NCBI GenBank assembly: GCA_015179125.1
Contig: WHVA01000156.1
Coordinates: forward strand, 62,001-126,000
Length of the DNA: 64,000 nucleotides
DNA from: Gautieria morchelliformis
Taxonomy: Eukaryota > Basidiomycota > Agaricomycetes > Gomphales > Gomphaceae
Direction of reading: 5' to 3'
Below, piece after piece: positions 1-11,019 of this stretch (position 1 is its first letter; each line of letters begins with the position of its first letter). The notes under the pieces were generated by a model. It worked only from the letters and a program-made list of their open reading frames with translations, did not search any database and had not been told where the DNA came from. The position numbers and the translations under genes were made by a program.

Positions 1-728
1 ATTAATAGATAGAAGGTTCTACCTGCTTACTAAGCTCTTGTACATTACAATATAAAAGGAGGCCCTTGCCTGCCCTTTGAGCAATCAATCTACCCATCTT
101 CTATCCTACACAGCTTGTGTGACTTGCACATCTTACCTAAGTTCCTAACCCGAACTAGAATACTACTCTTGCTTAGAGTAACTATTCTTAGTTAAGTAGT
201 TGCTTTACTGCTTAGCCACTTAGCCTAACACGCTGGGTGAAACTCTACAGAGTGAGGTTGGCAATCGATTTTCTTGTCAATTAGCACTCCAATACCGGAG
301 ACGAGCTGTTCAGTTGATTTTCCTGTTCAGTGACTTTCACAAGTCAAGTCAAGTTGTGTGCGAAAGCCACTTCACATTACTCTCTCGTTATTGCAGTGCA
401 TTGATGTTGGTCGACCCAATCCACTTACAAACTCTCCTGCGGAGCCTATTCCCTCTTTATTAAAAGGAATACTCTTGGACCCCGATAGTGTCCTTGAACC
501 TACACACTCTTTTAGTTTATTGTTCAGTGCAGCTAAGAAACGCATTGCCTTCCAGCTGTAATAACTTGGACTAGTTATTACACAGATTGCAACCAAGGTA
601 CAAATATTAAATTATTTCCGGAGTTGTGCTGCTGCATTGAACTGGTATTCTACTAGTCATGTAAACGACACGTTCTGATAGACAGAGGCGTTAGCAATAA
701 CACCAAAGTCTTGAAGGGTTCCAAAACA
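1..728 (+). mobile_element. 3' part of an LTR (copy 1), cut by the window edge
   Basis: The stretch matches, in reverse complement, the segment 23900-24627. It carries a TATA box (tataaaagg at about 51-59) and ends in CCAAAACA at 728, as an LTR 3' end would. Beyond 728 the sequence switches to TPR coding sequence on the other strand, so the element lies inside that gene. The 5' part lies outside the window. No internal region is visible, so family (Copia or Gypsy) is not settled. It may be a solo LTR or one end of a larger element. Confidence 0.65.
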
Positions 729-1200
729 AGAGTGCAGTTGCGAGGTTGCTGAAGGAGGAGGATCGGTCAGGATGCGGTGCGGGTTGCAGCTCAAGTGCTT
801 CTCGATGCAATGAAATCGCCTCCTCCAGGTCTTCCTGTTCACCAGACTCGTTAAATCGTGTTCCAAGGGTGGCGAGGGAGATGGCTGGATCAGAATGCGG
901 CGCAGGTTCCAGAACAAGTGTTTCTCTGAATGATGAAATTGTGGCCTCCAGACCTTCCTGATGACCGCGTTCTATCCGAGCGTCAGTGTCATATGGAGCC
1001 GATGTCTCTGACAGATCAGAGGCTGCGGCGATGTGCCGCTGGGATGTTTTGTCAACCAAGTCACCAGTCTCGACAGGGTTTTCCTGGGGAATCTGACCAT
1101 CCTAATAGAACGGAGACATTAGTGCAAACCTCTTGGAAAAGTTGCTGTGGCGTACAGGATGAAGGAGATTTCTCAGGGTTAGTTCTGAGCCGGCAGGTGC
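729..1200 (-). pseudogene. TPR-repeat protein relic, interrupted by an LTR
   Basis: On the minus strand the open stretch 1059 to 729 reads as tandem tetratricopeptide-like units. Pieces such as EEAISLHREALELQPAPHPD and SSSFSNLATALL follow the repeat style of Agaricomycete TPR/CHAT proteins, where units of about 45 residues carry AL.L.P.PHPDR. Two units can be seen (residues about 35-80 and 81-115 of the open stretch). The reading is broken at 728 where the LTR begins, and no continuation is found on the far side within the window. An in-frame leader extends upstream to about 1095. A role as a protein-interaction scaffold is known for the family; here the gene is dead or truncated. The CHAT-like scrap at 5.9 kb could be from a related gene, but nothing joins them. 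Confidence 0.6.
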
Positions 1201-3415
1201 CAAAGTGTGCTCATCCTGAATCATAAGTTGAAACTCAGTAATAGACATGGTCGGATAGTACGTACTCTGAGTGGAATGTCACTGTTATACTTGATGGTGG
1301 TCCTCGAGATCGCCCAGGTGATGACGATGGGGATGGCAATAGCGGCGGCCTCCATGCCAAGGTATGAGGGGTATGAGGGGACGTCCAAGATACTGGTAAT
1401 TATTTTACATAATGCTATACAGAGCATGGCGGATGTTCGCTGAGAAGAGCGACATCATGCCTGAGTTTGGGATAGGTATGCGCTGAGAGGGCTAATACAC
1501 AAACTTGCGCTGATCAACTTTCGCAGTGAAAGGAATAATGAGAACAAGGAGTGCAGTAGAAAACAAGGACCTTCTTGTTTTCTACAAGACAAAGGACTTA
1601 ATCATAATTAGAGTAGCAGATCATGTATTTAAGGCAGCGACTTGTGTCGCTGCAAATTATCGATTGGAACAAGCTTCCATATCTTATTTGTAGCATCTCC
1701 TCCTGCCTCTGCTGAATACCTTTTCACGCATGTTCCTGGGTTTTCTTATCAACTGCTAGCTTTCTGGCACCAAATATTCAGTTGCACGCTTATAAACTTG
1801 TAGGTTTCACCCTTGAACAGGAAATGTGATCACTTGAGCCTTCAAAGGGCTTTCGAGAAAGTCTGGTAGGCATCGCTTCTCTTTTGACTTGGGTGGGGTC
1901 ATGCGCATGCACGTACTCCCTCGGAGAGCCTTAGAAAATCAATTATAGTACTCAATCTGTTCAAAATTTGCCAATATAACGTCAGAAATGATCACATTGA
2001 GAAACATAAAAAGTCCAACTTGAAACTGATCTGGATCGAGCCTTAAAGCGGCAGCACCAAATTATCCCAAGTCATGGGTTTAAATACTAGATGTAGGGCC
2101 GCGGTGCCGGCAGTACCCCTTGCTTGCAAGTAAGTGTGCGCATGGCCTCAAGCAGTGTGTCACAAATTTGTACTGTATCGCCATGTACAATCCCTAGTAC
2201 AAGTGTTATATTAGTATTCAGCTCTTGAAGGAACCCGCACTATAGCTCACATCGCTGATACATTGTTGACCATGAGCAAGACAGGGAAAATCATCCAAAC
2301 AAAACATATTTAAGGAACCCGCAATAACGCTCGTCACGCATCATTTATAGGTATATGGCAACATTGCCGATACATTGTTGACCTTGAGCAAAACAGGTAA
2401 AATCATAGTCTGTGCACAGGTACATGACCGCGCCCCTGCATCTCAAACATGAAAACAAAGTTGGGATATGGAGAATGGGGATAGATTGACTGAGGGATGC
2501 AAACTGAAGCGTGAGAGAGTGGTTGCGAGAAAAGTGCAGAAGAAGTCGGTTCAGGGAACAAGCATTGAAGATCACTCATTCAACATCGATGAAAAGATAA
2601 TCGGGAATAATGGGAAGAGGATGGTGGGCAGCACAAAGTAGCACAGAGCATTTGCAGAGAGAGGATGGATTTGTACAAGTCAATCAAAGCATAGATTTAT
2701 ACAGTTGAGGATCGGTGGTCAATGCAACTAGGGCATGAACAAAAACACTGAGGCCATGTCTGATTGAGGCTAGGCATTGAGGAGAGACCACCAACCATTT
2801 AGCTATGCTACCTGTGAACGAAGCCGCGGGTTGCTGCGTCCAACAGAGCGCCGCTGGGCAGATCACAACCTTTGCACCTACCACAGACAGCCATCTCCAA
2901 AGATTGGGCTTCTGCTGGTAGGGAAGAGGGTTGCTAGGGGAGACGGGTGTGTAGCGGTTTCGAGCCGACGAAAGCTCTCATCAGGGGGCTACCGCTACCC
3001 CTACCGCTTGCCCTTCCAGACCTGTTTAGGAGTCGCTGCTTCTGAGCCTTGACTAGTGGGAGTGAACGGTCCGTGCGCATGAACAGTGCCTATTGCCATC
3101 CGAACAGAGGCCACTACAGCAATCGTGACCCACCAGCGGGAAGTGTATGGTTGGGTGGTGCGTTTAGTCAGAGGATGGGAGCTTCGTCCCAAGCTCCTCA
3201 GCTCAAGCTGACTAAAGCATGAACTGCATCCGGTAGTTTCCTTCCGGGTACAGGTATTTTCGTGTGCAGCAAGACAATGTTGGACTAGCATCTCGGTAAG
3301 GAGTCAGCGGAGTAGAATGCTTGGTAAGCTATGGCGTGAAAGCAATTGCATAATACATGGAGAAACCTCAGCAAAAGGTGTCGGATTTCCCACGATTTAT
3401 TGGTTCCCAGTGCCC
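1201..3415. other. no recognisable gene
   Basis: Small open frames exist on both strands (for example 3001-3291 minus), but none shows a domain, codon pattern or splice frame that I can support. No clear terminal repeats are seen. The sequence is probably decayed repeats. Confidence 0.5.
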
Positions 3416-4340
3416 TTGACAAGCAAGGGGATATAGATACAGGCCAGTGGCGGTAGCACAAAAGTGACTTGATCACTCGTCAATCAAATTTAAGACCTGA
3501 GGACACTTGTGCACTCAACTTTCAAACAAGTAAAATATGTTTGCGTCGCGGAAGGTGAGTGCGGAGAGGTCTCAAGGAGCGCTTAGATGATGTGGCTGAC
3601 GAAATCCTTCTTCGCATATGGCGAGATGGCGATCATGGCACATGGAAGCCATGCTGATAGCCGTTGAATTGGCACTCACTCAATTGGGTAGATGGGCCGG
3701 TCGAGTCGGGATGCAGGGTGGCAGGAGGCAGGACTCCGTGGTCAAAGTAGCCGCCGTGCTCGTCGTAGTTGATGATGAAGAGGGTTTTATTCGACAGGGA
3801 TGGCATGCGTGAGGTCGGAATGACAGCGTCGCTGAGGACGACGTTACATGGGCTGGAGCGTCGGTGAATAAATGTCATATAGACTTTTGACAGGAACCAA
3901 CACAGCACTTGGCACTCGTCCCATCCCGCCTCGCTGCCGCCATGCCCGCCCACCGTGCACCTCTGCATGCTGCGCGACACTGCGTCGCTGCCCTCGTCGC
4001 TGCCCTCGTCACTGCCCTCGTCACTGTCCTCATCGCCGGCCGGGGCATCGGGCCTGGTGCCACCGCCTGGGGTGGCTTCGCGGGCGCCACCACCTCCAGG
4101 TTTTTGATCGTGATTCCCCGATGTGATGCCACCACTACGCGTGAAGGGGGGTTGTATTTGGGTGCACAGCTCGGCGAGTTCTGGGGTCGCCCCATTGGGA
4201 AACTGAGCAACGTATTTGGTCCAGCTGAGATTGAATGAGTGGAGTGTATTGAAAATGGTCCAGACGTCGGTTCTGGCTGGAGGTGGCTGCCATGAGGTAT
4301 ATGGGGTTGGGCTCAAAACTGAACAAAGAAATTGATGCAT
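3416..4340 (-). pseudogene. phosphoesterase (phospholipase C/acid phosphatase family) relic, copy A
   Basis: The 235-residue open frame 4340-3633 ends with NKTLFIINYDEHGGYFDHG, the conserved metal-site region of the phosphoesterase family (phosphatidylcholine/phosphatidylglycerol phospholipase C and fungal acid phosphatases; T..ITYDEHGG.YDH in intact members). A family-like stretch FNLSWTKYVAQFPNGATPE precedes it. The first large part of the enzyme is missing, and an acidic SDEGSDEGSDEG repeat fills the middle. The C-terminal motif that ends in TFRDANT can be followed in another frame down to about 3540. A second relic with the same layout lies at 30745-31640, and similarity between the two continues past the coding part to about 3416. 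Intact family members are about 400 to 600 residues, so this is a truncated, non-functional copy. Confidence 0.7.
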
Positions 4341-4616
4341 TAGGAAACGGTTTTCACAGGCTGATTAAATGTCGTTGGCAAGCACTGGACCGTTCGAACC
4401 GTCGCCCGGCCCATGCAATAAGCAAGTTAAGCGCTACTGTATTGGTTTGGGATATATAAAGGGCTGGCAAAATCTAAACCGCCTAGCAGCGGTACAGTAT
4501 GTGGTACCCCATCCTTGGCTACGTTGTAGCCGTGCTAGAAAACCTTGGAATCCCACTCTTGTTATCGACAAACACGGAGAACATTGGCATGGCTAATTTG
4601 GCCACAGAATTCTGCC

Positions 4617-4674
4617 CGCCTGGTAAAACATGGGAGGCGGCAGGGCCTGCTGCCTCCCATTTTTTACCAGGCCC
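4617..4674. repeat. near-perfect hairpin, arms about 26 bp
   Basis: Left arm CCTGGTAAAACATGGGAGGC and onward pairs with right arm GCCTCCCATTTTTTACCAGG, with only about three mismatches and almost no loop. It may be a tiny fold-back element or the end of one. Confidence 0.75.
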
Positions 4675-4769
4675 CAACGCATGTGCTTGAGCTGCTCCCC
4701 CGGCCATCACCTGGTTTTGCGACCCCGGTCATCGCCCTTGCCTTCGCCACCCCAACCCCGACATCTCAA

Positions 4770-5060
4770 ACCGGCCCCAGACCACTCGCCACAGTGGACA
4801 GCCTCATCGACGCTGCGAACGCACCGCTTGTGCCAACTTCAAACACCTCTTTCACGGATCTCCTCTGGGTATGTCGCCACACTAATGTGAAGCAAGAGCT
4901 GATCCGCCACTCTAGATTGTGAACCTCGCCGTGGTGGACAGCCTCATCGACGCTGCGAACGAAACGCTTGGGCCAACTTCAAACACCACCTCTTACACGG
5001 ATCTCTTCGGGGTATGTCGCCACACTAATGTGAAAGGCAACAGCTGATCCGCCATTCTAG
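4770..5060 (+). repeat. tandem duplication of an exon plus its intron (about 135 bp unit)
   Basis: The unit gtggacagcctcatcgacgc to the TAG acceptor occurs twice (about 4793-4915 and 4938-5060). Each unit contains an exon-like part coding VDSLIDAAN...PTSNT and ends in an intron-like part starting GTATGTCGCC and ending TCTAG with a CTGAT branch-like site (4869-4915, 47 nt; 5012-5060, 49 nt). The two differ at several bases and a small indel, so the duplication is not fresh. Confidence 0.7.
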
Positions 5061-5840
5061 ATCATGCACACGGCTGTTGTCAATCTTGTTTGTGAACATG
5101 GGGCAAAACCCCAAACCTTGCTTTGGCTGATCGCGATGTCCGTATTCTTAACGTCGTGCGTCTTGGCAAGAGTGTCTGGCTCTTCAGGCGAGGACAAGTG
5201 GGACCCCAAGGTGCCACTGGAGAAGCAGATCGTCACGTATCAAGCCAAGGATGGTACGATCAAGAAAGCCAGCAAGGCAGAGCTACAGGAGCCTTGAGAC
5301 CAGCGAGAAGCTCATGGACGACCTGGTGCGTACACAAGAAGCACAGAAGGAGCGCGAGAAAGCATTGGAAGACCTCAGAATCACCGTTGAGAACAACGCA
5401 CGCCTACACATGCCTAAGGTGCGTTACCGGTGCGTGAATGGCAAGTTGTGGCTGATGATGTAATTACCTAGACGCCTCACCTGGTCAACTTGGTTAGTGT
5501 TTCGTTCCTTATAATCTCTGTGGTACTCAATAGTGGTTATTGTTTGTTTGGGGTGACATAGAACGACGGTGTGTTGACCAGTTCGTCAGATTCTCTGATG
5601 AGTGAATGTCTTGTCTATCAGCTGCGCCCTGGGCGAACCATGGTACATGTTACATAGTCACCATGGTGACAAGTTTGACGTCTCGCATGGCAGGTCGGTC
5701 GATTGGACGGTGAAAAGCCAGCTGCTATTCAACTTACCGGCGACAACGTTCTTGAGGAACATTGTTTCTTCGACAATACGGATGGAGAGGTGACGCTTAG
5801 TGCCCAGCCAAACAGCACAACAGTATAAATTTAGTAACTC
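4935..5840 (+). pseudogene. kinesin-3 (Unc104/KIF1-type) fragment: neck coil and FHA domain
   Basis: Three spliced pieces match the region after the motor of kinesin-3. First, 5064-5297 has GEDKWDPKVPLEKQIVTYQ and KASKAELQ. Next, in a shifted frame, comes ETSEKLMDDLVRTQEAQKER and EKALEDLRITVENN. Then TPHLVNLN, SECLVYQLRPG, LTGDNVLEEHCFF and DGEVTLSAQPNSTT correspond to the KIF1 FHA core (TPHLVNLNEDPLMSECL, IKEEHC.F, VTLEP). Four candidate introns stay recognisable: 5012-5060, 5419-5471, 5493-5561 and 5643-5693, each GT..AG and 49 to 69 nt. A small deletion near 5290 shifts the frame between AELQ and ETSEKL. Motor domain and the long tail (PH domain) are absent. In an intact gene the product would be a plus-end microtubule motor for vesicle or endosome transport. 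This copy cannot be. Confidence 0.8.
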
Positions 5841-5879
5841 GATCCTCTTGAGAGTGCTCTGATGCTTTATGGTGGCCAC

Positions 5880-6015
5880 TCAAGGTGTCTCAGCCCACAC
5901 CTAATGTGAGGCTAGCTTTCCTTGGTGCATGCCAGACTGCCACAGATGATAAGACTCTTCCTGATAAAGCAAGGCAGATGGTTGAAACTTTTATTACATC
6001 TAGCTTCACCCATTT
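5880..6015 (+). pseudogene. CHAT-like peptidase scrap
   Basis: A short frame reads VRLAFLGACQTATDDKTLPD, close to the catalytic-cysteine motif of fungal CHAT domains (LAFLSACQTATGD...P.EA). Only about 35 residues are readable before stops. CHAT proteins are caspase-like peptidases often fused to TPR repeats. No histidine half is seen. It might come from the TPR gene family represented at 0.7-1.2 kb. Confidence 0.5.
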
Positions 6016-6341
6016 TATTCTCAGATTATAGAAAAGAAGAGGGTGAAAGTATGTGGCAATTTTATTGTTGGGATATAAATAATTCTACTATCGTCCCTCC
6101 CAAGCGGTGGCTCTGCCAACAAGAACACATCTTTTTATTTTTATGTGGCTTCTTATTTTTTCTACCAACTTTTAATATACACTATATCATTATAACTATT
6201 CATATTAATACTTCTTCTCATATATATTGCAAATATCTATCCAACTACTATTACTTCATATTGTAGTCTATCTCTCATTATAACTATTCGTACTAATATG
6301 CCTACTCATATCTATTAGAAGTATCTGTCCAAGTATCTATT
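6016..6341. other. AT-rich spacer, no gene
   Basis: AT-rich sequence with ctatta/tatct runs (about 6180-6330) and no coding signal. Confidence 0.6.
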
Positions 6342-6465
6342 AGGGTGCATTCGGTAACCAGACCACAAAAATCTGATCTGGAGAAGTTACAAAATTGGCA
6401 ACCCAGATATTACCTGATCTTTTTTTTGTGTGAGATTATTATTGAATTGAGCCGAATGCTCAGTA
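6342..6465 (+). mobile_element. MITE-like repeat, copy 1
   Basis: It begins ggtgcattcggtaaccagac and ends ...gccgaatgctc, so the ends are short inverted repeats around TGCATTCGG. The same unit is found in reverse at about 25800-25922 with the same inner words (gatctggagaagttacaaaa; attacctgatcttttttt). A related longer copy starts at 23210. No coding capacity, so a non-autonomous DNA transposon is likely. Confidence 0.65.
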
Positions 6466-6559
6466 ATCTGGACTTGAAATTTCCTTTGCTGACAAAGTGT
6501 GTGGGTGTGGGCATGACACTGACTTGTCATGAATTGTGAGCAAGCCCTGATAGAAGCTC

Positions 6560-7625
6560 GGCCATGCTACAGGAGGCGAAGGCAGATGGTGGCCTTGCTC
6601 AGATCATCAAGACTGTCAGAGGATGGTTCCCATGCTCTGGCCACCATCTGCCAGTGCAGATAACAGTGAAACTACTCCCTCTATAACTGCAGACACCATC
6701 CATACTACGCTCAGCACCCTATATGAACTAATCCATAGCATAGCCCTCCCTGAAACAAGGGCCACAAAGACCTGCACTATCCCTATTGACACATTACATA
6801 GGGCTTGCGATCTAATCTCCTCTGCGTGGGAAACAATTGAGACATCTTACTTCAGCTTGCATGTTTCAAACATCTGCCAAAAGCTGGAGGTAATTTCAAC
6901 ACACATAGGCCTTATGGCATCCCCTAACAAGCCCTCTTACACATCAGTCCTAGCCAGCCCACCAACATGCGTGACACATATCAAACCTCACCACAACACC
7001 AAATCATATCACCCTGTTACAGATCGAGGAAAGAATCAACAAAGCCCTTGTCCCATGATTCTGGGACCCAGACCCTGAAGGAGAGGAGGAAGAGGAGAGT
7101 TTACTTCACATATGAGCTGCAGGATGACACTGAAGTGGTGACATATGGATAGCTGCAGGTTCAGAGCATGAGCATGATGTGATAATCAAGAAAGCGCACC
7201 GATGGCTCCCGGTCCTATCGACGAACCTATGCATCACCCCAAAGACTTACCTGGTGATCGTTCACACCATTCCCACTTCATTTAATCCTGATCCAGACAG
7301 CAACAACATCGCTATGCTATTGGATGACAACAAGCACATCAGTCCCCATCCCTCCATGCTACAACATGCTGAATTTGTCTCCTGCTCTCCACAGCAATGC
7401 CAGAAGGCACACTCATCCCTTGCCCTATACCTAACTGATCATCACACATCCAACAGCTGCATCCAACAACATGTTACATACCAAGGGTGTCTTCACTTGA
7501 CCAAAGGGTTCATATGGCATCCCCCATAATGCTTCAATTGCCACCAGTTAGGTCACTTTGCACGGTCATGCAAGAATACCCTAATGTGTGGAATATGTAA
7601 GATAGAGGACGCCCTAATAGGGCAC
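6560..7625 (+). pseudogene. LINE (Tad1/L1-like) ORF1 relic with zinc knuckle
   Basis: Two open pieces, 6623-7078 and 7179-7529, read like the gag-like ORF1 of fungal non-LTR elements: a helical segment (LYELIHSIALPETRATKTCT), then QKAHSSLALYLTDHHTSNSC, then just past a stop the CCHC knuckle CFNCHQLGHFARSC (about 7529-7573) and a following CGIC. The order RNA-binding region then CCHC is that of ORF1p. A stop before the knuckle and at least one frame change break it. No endonuclease or reverse transcriptase follows; the DNA transposon begins near 7.7 kb instead. Confidence 0.7.
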
Positions 7626-7784
7626 TCTTATGTAATATCTAACCCTAACCCTAAAATTGGCCAAAATCCTGAAGTCGAGTAAAAAAAAAAAAATACTCAT
7701 TAGATTTCAGATCAAGGATGCCTCCCCACCCATAGTCTATGTACTCATAGTCTATGTATTGTAATGTATTAAGTACCAAAGTGC

Positions 7785-10435
7785 TATGCATAGGCAGCCT
7801 TTGCTTTCTCAGCCACCCAAGGGGGTAAAGTCCGGTGTCCATGATACCTTCGGTTTGCCCAGGCAGCCATTGAGCCAGAAAGGCCTTGTGAGTCTGCTGA
7901 AATGAATCTGGCAGATCTATTTGCATAGCTACTCCAAAAAAAAAAAAAAACAATGAGTAATCCATATTCAGATGATGTGGAAACCACTGACTGCCGAATT
8001 TGGATCAATGGGATATCATCAAGGCATGCAATCACATTGCGCTCCATGGCATCCATATCTGTTGTTTGTGCACTTGACCTGTATCGGAACTTGACTGCAC
8101 CCCAGTATTGCTCAATAAAGTTGAGCTCACAATGAAATTTTGGATAAAATTCACAAATGTGGCCACGGGAGGTGATGTACTCCTCAAGCTGTGATTTCTG
8201 TGAACAAAAGTCGGGCTGACAAAATAAAAGACACTGGCAGCAGCAGGCTGTCTTCCCTGTCTCACATTTGAAGCCTGGACACTGGGCATTCAAGGTTCCA
8301 GTTTGTGGCCAAAGACCCCGCTCACGAATAATAGTCTCCATGCCTTTAAACCATCCAGGCATTGTCGGATGGTCATCTGGGTAATAAAAATCTTGTGATT
8401 GCTGATTAGCACCAGTCCCAAAAGAACCATTTCGCATCCTTGGTGTGTCTTTATTTGGCACCCAATCCTTGCTTGCACCCTTGGGCATTTTTCGTGCAGA
8501 AAGGGCATCAGCAGCTCGCTTTTGGTGGCTAGGGGCATTGTCAAATGCAAAGAGGCCAGTGGCAAATCCATTGACCTTAGATTCAAAGATGTCAATTGCT
8601 TTTTCTACCTGTCGCATCAAGTCATCACAGGAGAAGTATCCATCACGGTCCTTCCCAGCTTTGAAAATGATGCGTGCCTCACTAAACTCAGCAAAGCGGT
8701 CAGTGATTGTTACTGGGTTGGAAAGGTACGCACTCATTGCCATCAGTAAGCCATCCCCATTCTGAGGTGACAAAGTCAGAAATCATCAAGGAGGCACCTT
8801 CACCTTTGCGCTGTGGGGTTGCCTTGTCACTTGAATGAGACCATTGAGTCTTTCGGCGATCATATGCATAGAATGTGGATTCATCATGGGTGACTAGAAT
8901 GAGTAGAAATCGGCCCTTTTGAGGAACTGGGAAGCCTCTCAGGGTGTTATCAATGTTCCCATCATTGTCATAGGTAAACATGCGTTTTTCATACTCTTTC
9001 CATCGTGTAAGGAACTCCTTTTGGTATTGAACAACATCTTCTCATTCATGACCATCAATGTACATGCCATTCTTCTTTCGACCATATTGCCAATCCAACT
9101 TCTTCAGCCATCGTCGGGCAGTCCTCACTGAGATATTCGGTGCTTTTGATCCTAACTTCGCTTGCATCTCAGGTGTGGCAACAAAGTCTACAATATCCTG
9201 CGCTCGAACATAGCCACCCTTGGCCTTTTCCATCAGATGAAGCTGGATCTCTTGTGCAAAATCTTCATGGTCCAAGATGGATGAATGGTTCTGACCTCGA
9301 CGATGAGTGGGTAGTTTGCCAGAGGCAAGGAAATGATGAATCCAGGTGCGTATGTTGCGCGCTCGTTTTGATCCACTCTGAACTCCAAGCCCCAGTGATT
9401 TAGCAACAACCAGAGAGGCCTCTCTCCATGAATATGACAGCTCTGTGTCCATGTACAAGTTGAGTGTCCCAACCATTGCAGTAATTTGTGAACGAAAGAT
9501 AACAGCAAGTTTTGGATCACGCGCTTTGACACTCAGTTTTGCTCTTGCTCGACGCAGTTCTGGGAAATTCTTGTAATTCAAGATGTTCAATGCTCCATCT
9601 GCAGTCGTTTCTTCTTCATTTTGATCATCGATTGGTATGCGGCCCTTTCACATCTCCTCCAAGAGTTTGTTAACACGCATTTGACGGTCTGCCAATATAT
9701 TCTTAGAATTCACATCATCAGTGGCAGAGTCCTCTGAGGATTCTTCCTCTTCTTCCTCTTGGAAGTCATGGTATTGGTGCTGGAGACCTTGTAAGCAACG
9801 CTGTCATTGTTATCTCAAACGCTTACCATCTTTGGAGATGCAGGTCCATCTTGCATTTCCACAGAATCACAAACAGTCTCTGAGTCCTCCCTGTTGTTTT
9901 TAGCAGTCTCCTTCACTGATTGCATCCAGGCTGATATTGAGGGCTGTCCCATAGCTGTGAGCTTTTCCCGAAGACCTTTTCGTCGCCTGAGTGTCCGTGC
10001 AGAATTTTTCGTGTATTGCCGGGGGCGCTTCTTTTGACCCCATTTCAGCTTTTCAGCAGCTGTTGCAAGCTCTTGGCCTGTCTGAAGCACCTCAGAAAAG
10101 GTGAGCAGTGCTGCTTCATCATTGATCTCTGCTTCCTCTTCATCATCCAGCTCCCAGTCCCCATCTTCAGAGTCCAAGTCTGATTCATCATCAGACAGGT
10201 CATCCTCCACAAAAGCTAATTGGCCATGGATCTCTTCAACATCAGCTTCTGAGCCCTCTCGCTCCATGTTTGAGCTCTCCTGCATTGTTCCCAAGGTGGT
10301 CTGGTTGTAATCCACATCATCAGACTCATCCTCCCAGTTTGCGGCATCATCCTCTACAGTTACACCATGGTCATTGGAGGCACCCTTTCTCAGGTTTTTG
10401 AGGCATGCTAATCGCGCTTTAGAGTTCCGGCCCGT
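7785..10435 (-). pseudogene. DDE transposase (IS630/Tc1-mariner type), broken
   Basis: The gene reads right to left. The N-terminal part is acidic (10315-9815), followed by a basic KKRPRQYTKNSARTLRRRKG segment. A helical region lies at 9590-9042. The first catalytic Asp is in THDESTFYAYDRRKTQW (8981-8700), the second in FDNAPSH, and the Glu in FHCELNFIEQYWGAVKFRYR (8773-7784), matching the D..D..NPIE.W layout of IS630/Tc1-mariner enzymes. Candidate introns sit near 9790-9835 and at 7991-7929; the latter has a run of 15 T before its AG. At least two TGA stops interrupt the frame (after IDGHE near 9041, and after LLEEM near 9655), there is a frame change near 8760, and the start codon region has no in-frame ATG. 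The enzyme is dead, but the ends NRRYHGHRTLPPWV and the stop remain. Clear terminal inverted repeats were not found. Confidence 0.8.
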
Positions 10436-11019
10436 GCTGGATGCGCAAGGTACAGAGATGCGGTTGGTTCAGCGAGCTTTTCTTCAATTTTCGCACTCCG
10501 CTTATGTCACGTGATCGCTTACATAAGCGGCCAAATTTCTTCATCGTCCCTGCCCAAAAATTTTCTGAACACTAGGTGGGTACCCGCGCTTCGCGTGGGG
10601 GTGTAGGTCAAGTGCCTTGGTAAGGTCAAATGCATCAGTAAGGTCAAGTGCATTGGGGTAAATAGGATGATGCAAAATATATCCCTGATCATATAGTATC
10701 ATGAATCATGTATGCACCCATGGAACAGCTGGACATGCAGAGCTCTCTCTCGACCTCTGGGATGGGCCTCCCAGTGACTCTAGACATGAAAGTGGTAATA
10801 GTCTTGACTGAATCATCAGAGATTATAAGATTGCGCCTATTGTCATAATCCACAGGTTTCAAAGCTTGTGCATTGTGAAATAGATCCAATAGTGATCTTG
10901 GGGATCCGGAATTTTGACAATGTGGTTATATCAATATGCCAGCTGATCCTCCAGTGACACTCTCACAGAACCAGAAACAATACCAAAATCAGAAATGGGG
11001 GAAGACCCAAAGTGCAGTT

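Noticed and set aside
3001-3291. 96-residue minus-strand frame with a possible membrane stretch
   Set aside because: No family, no splice context, surrounded by decayed sequence.
7638-7656. ctaaccctaaccctaaa, telomere-like
   Set aside because: Only two and a half units; no array and no chromosome-end context.
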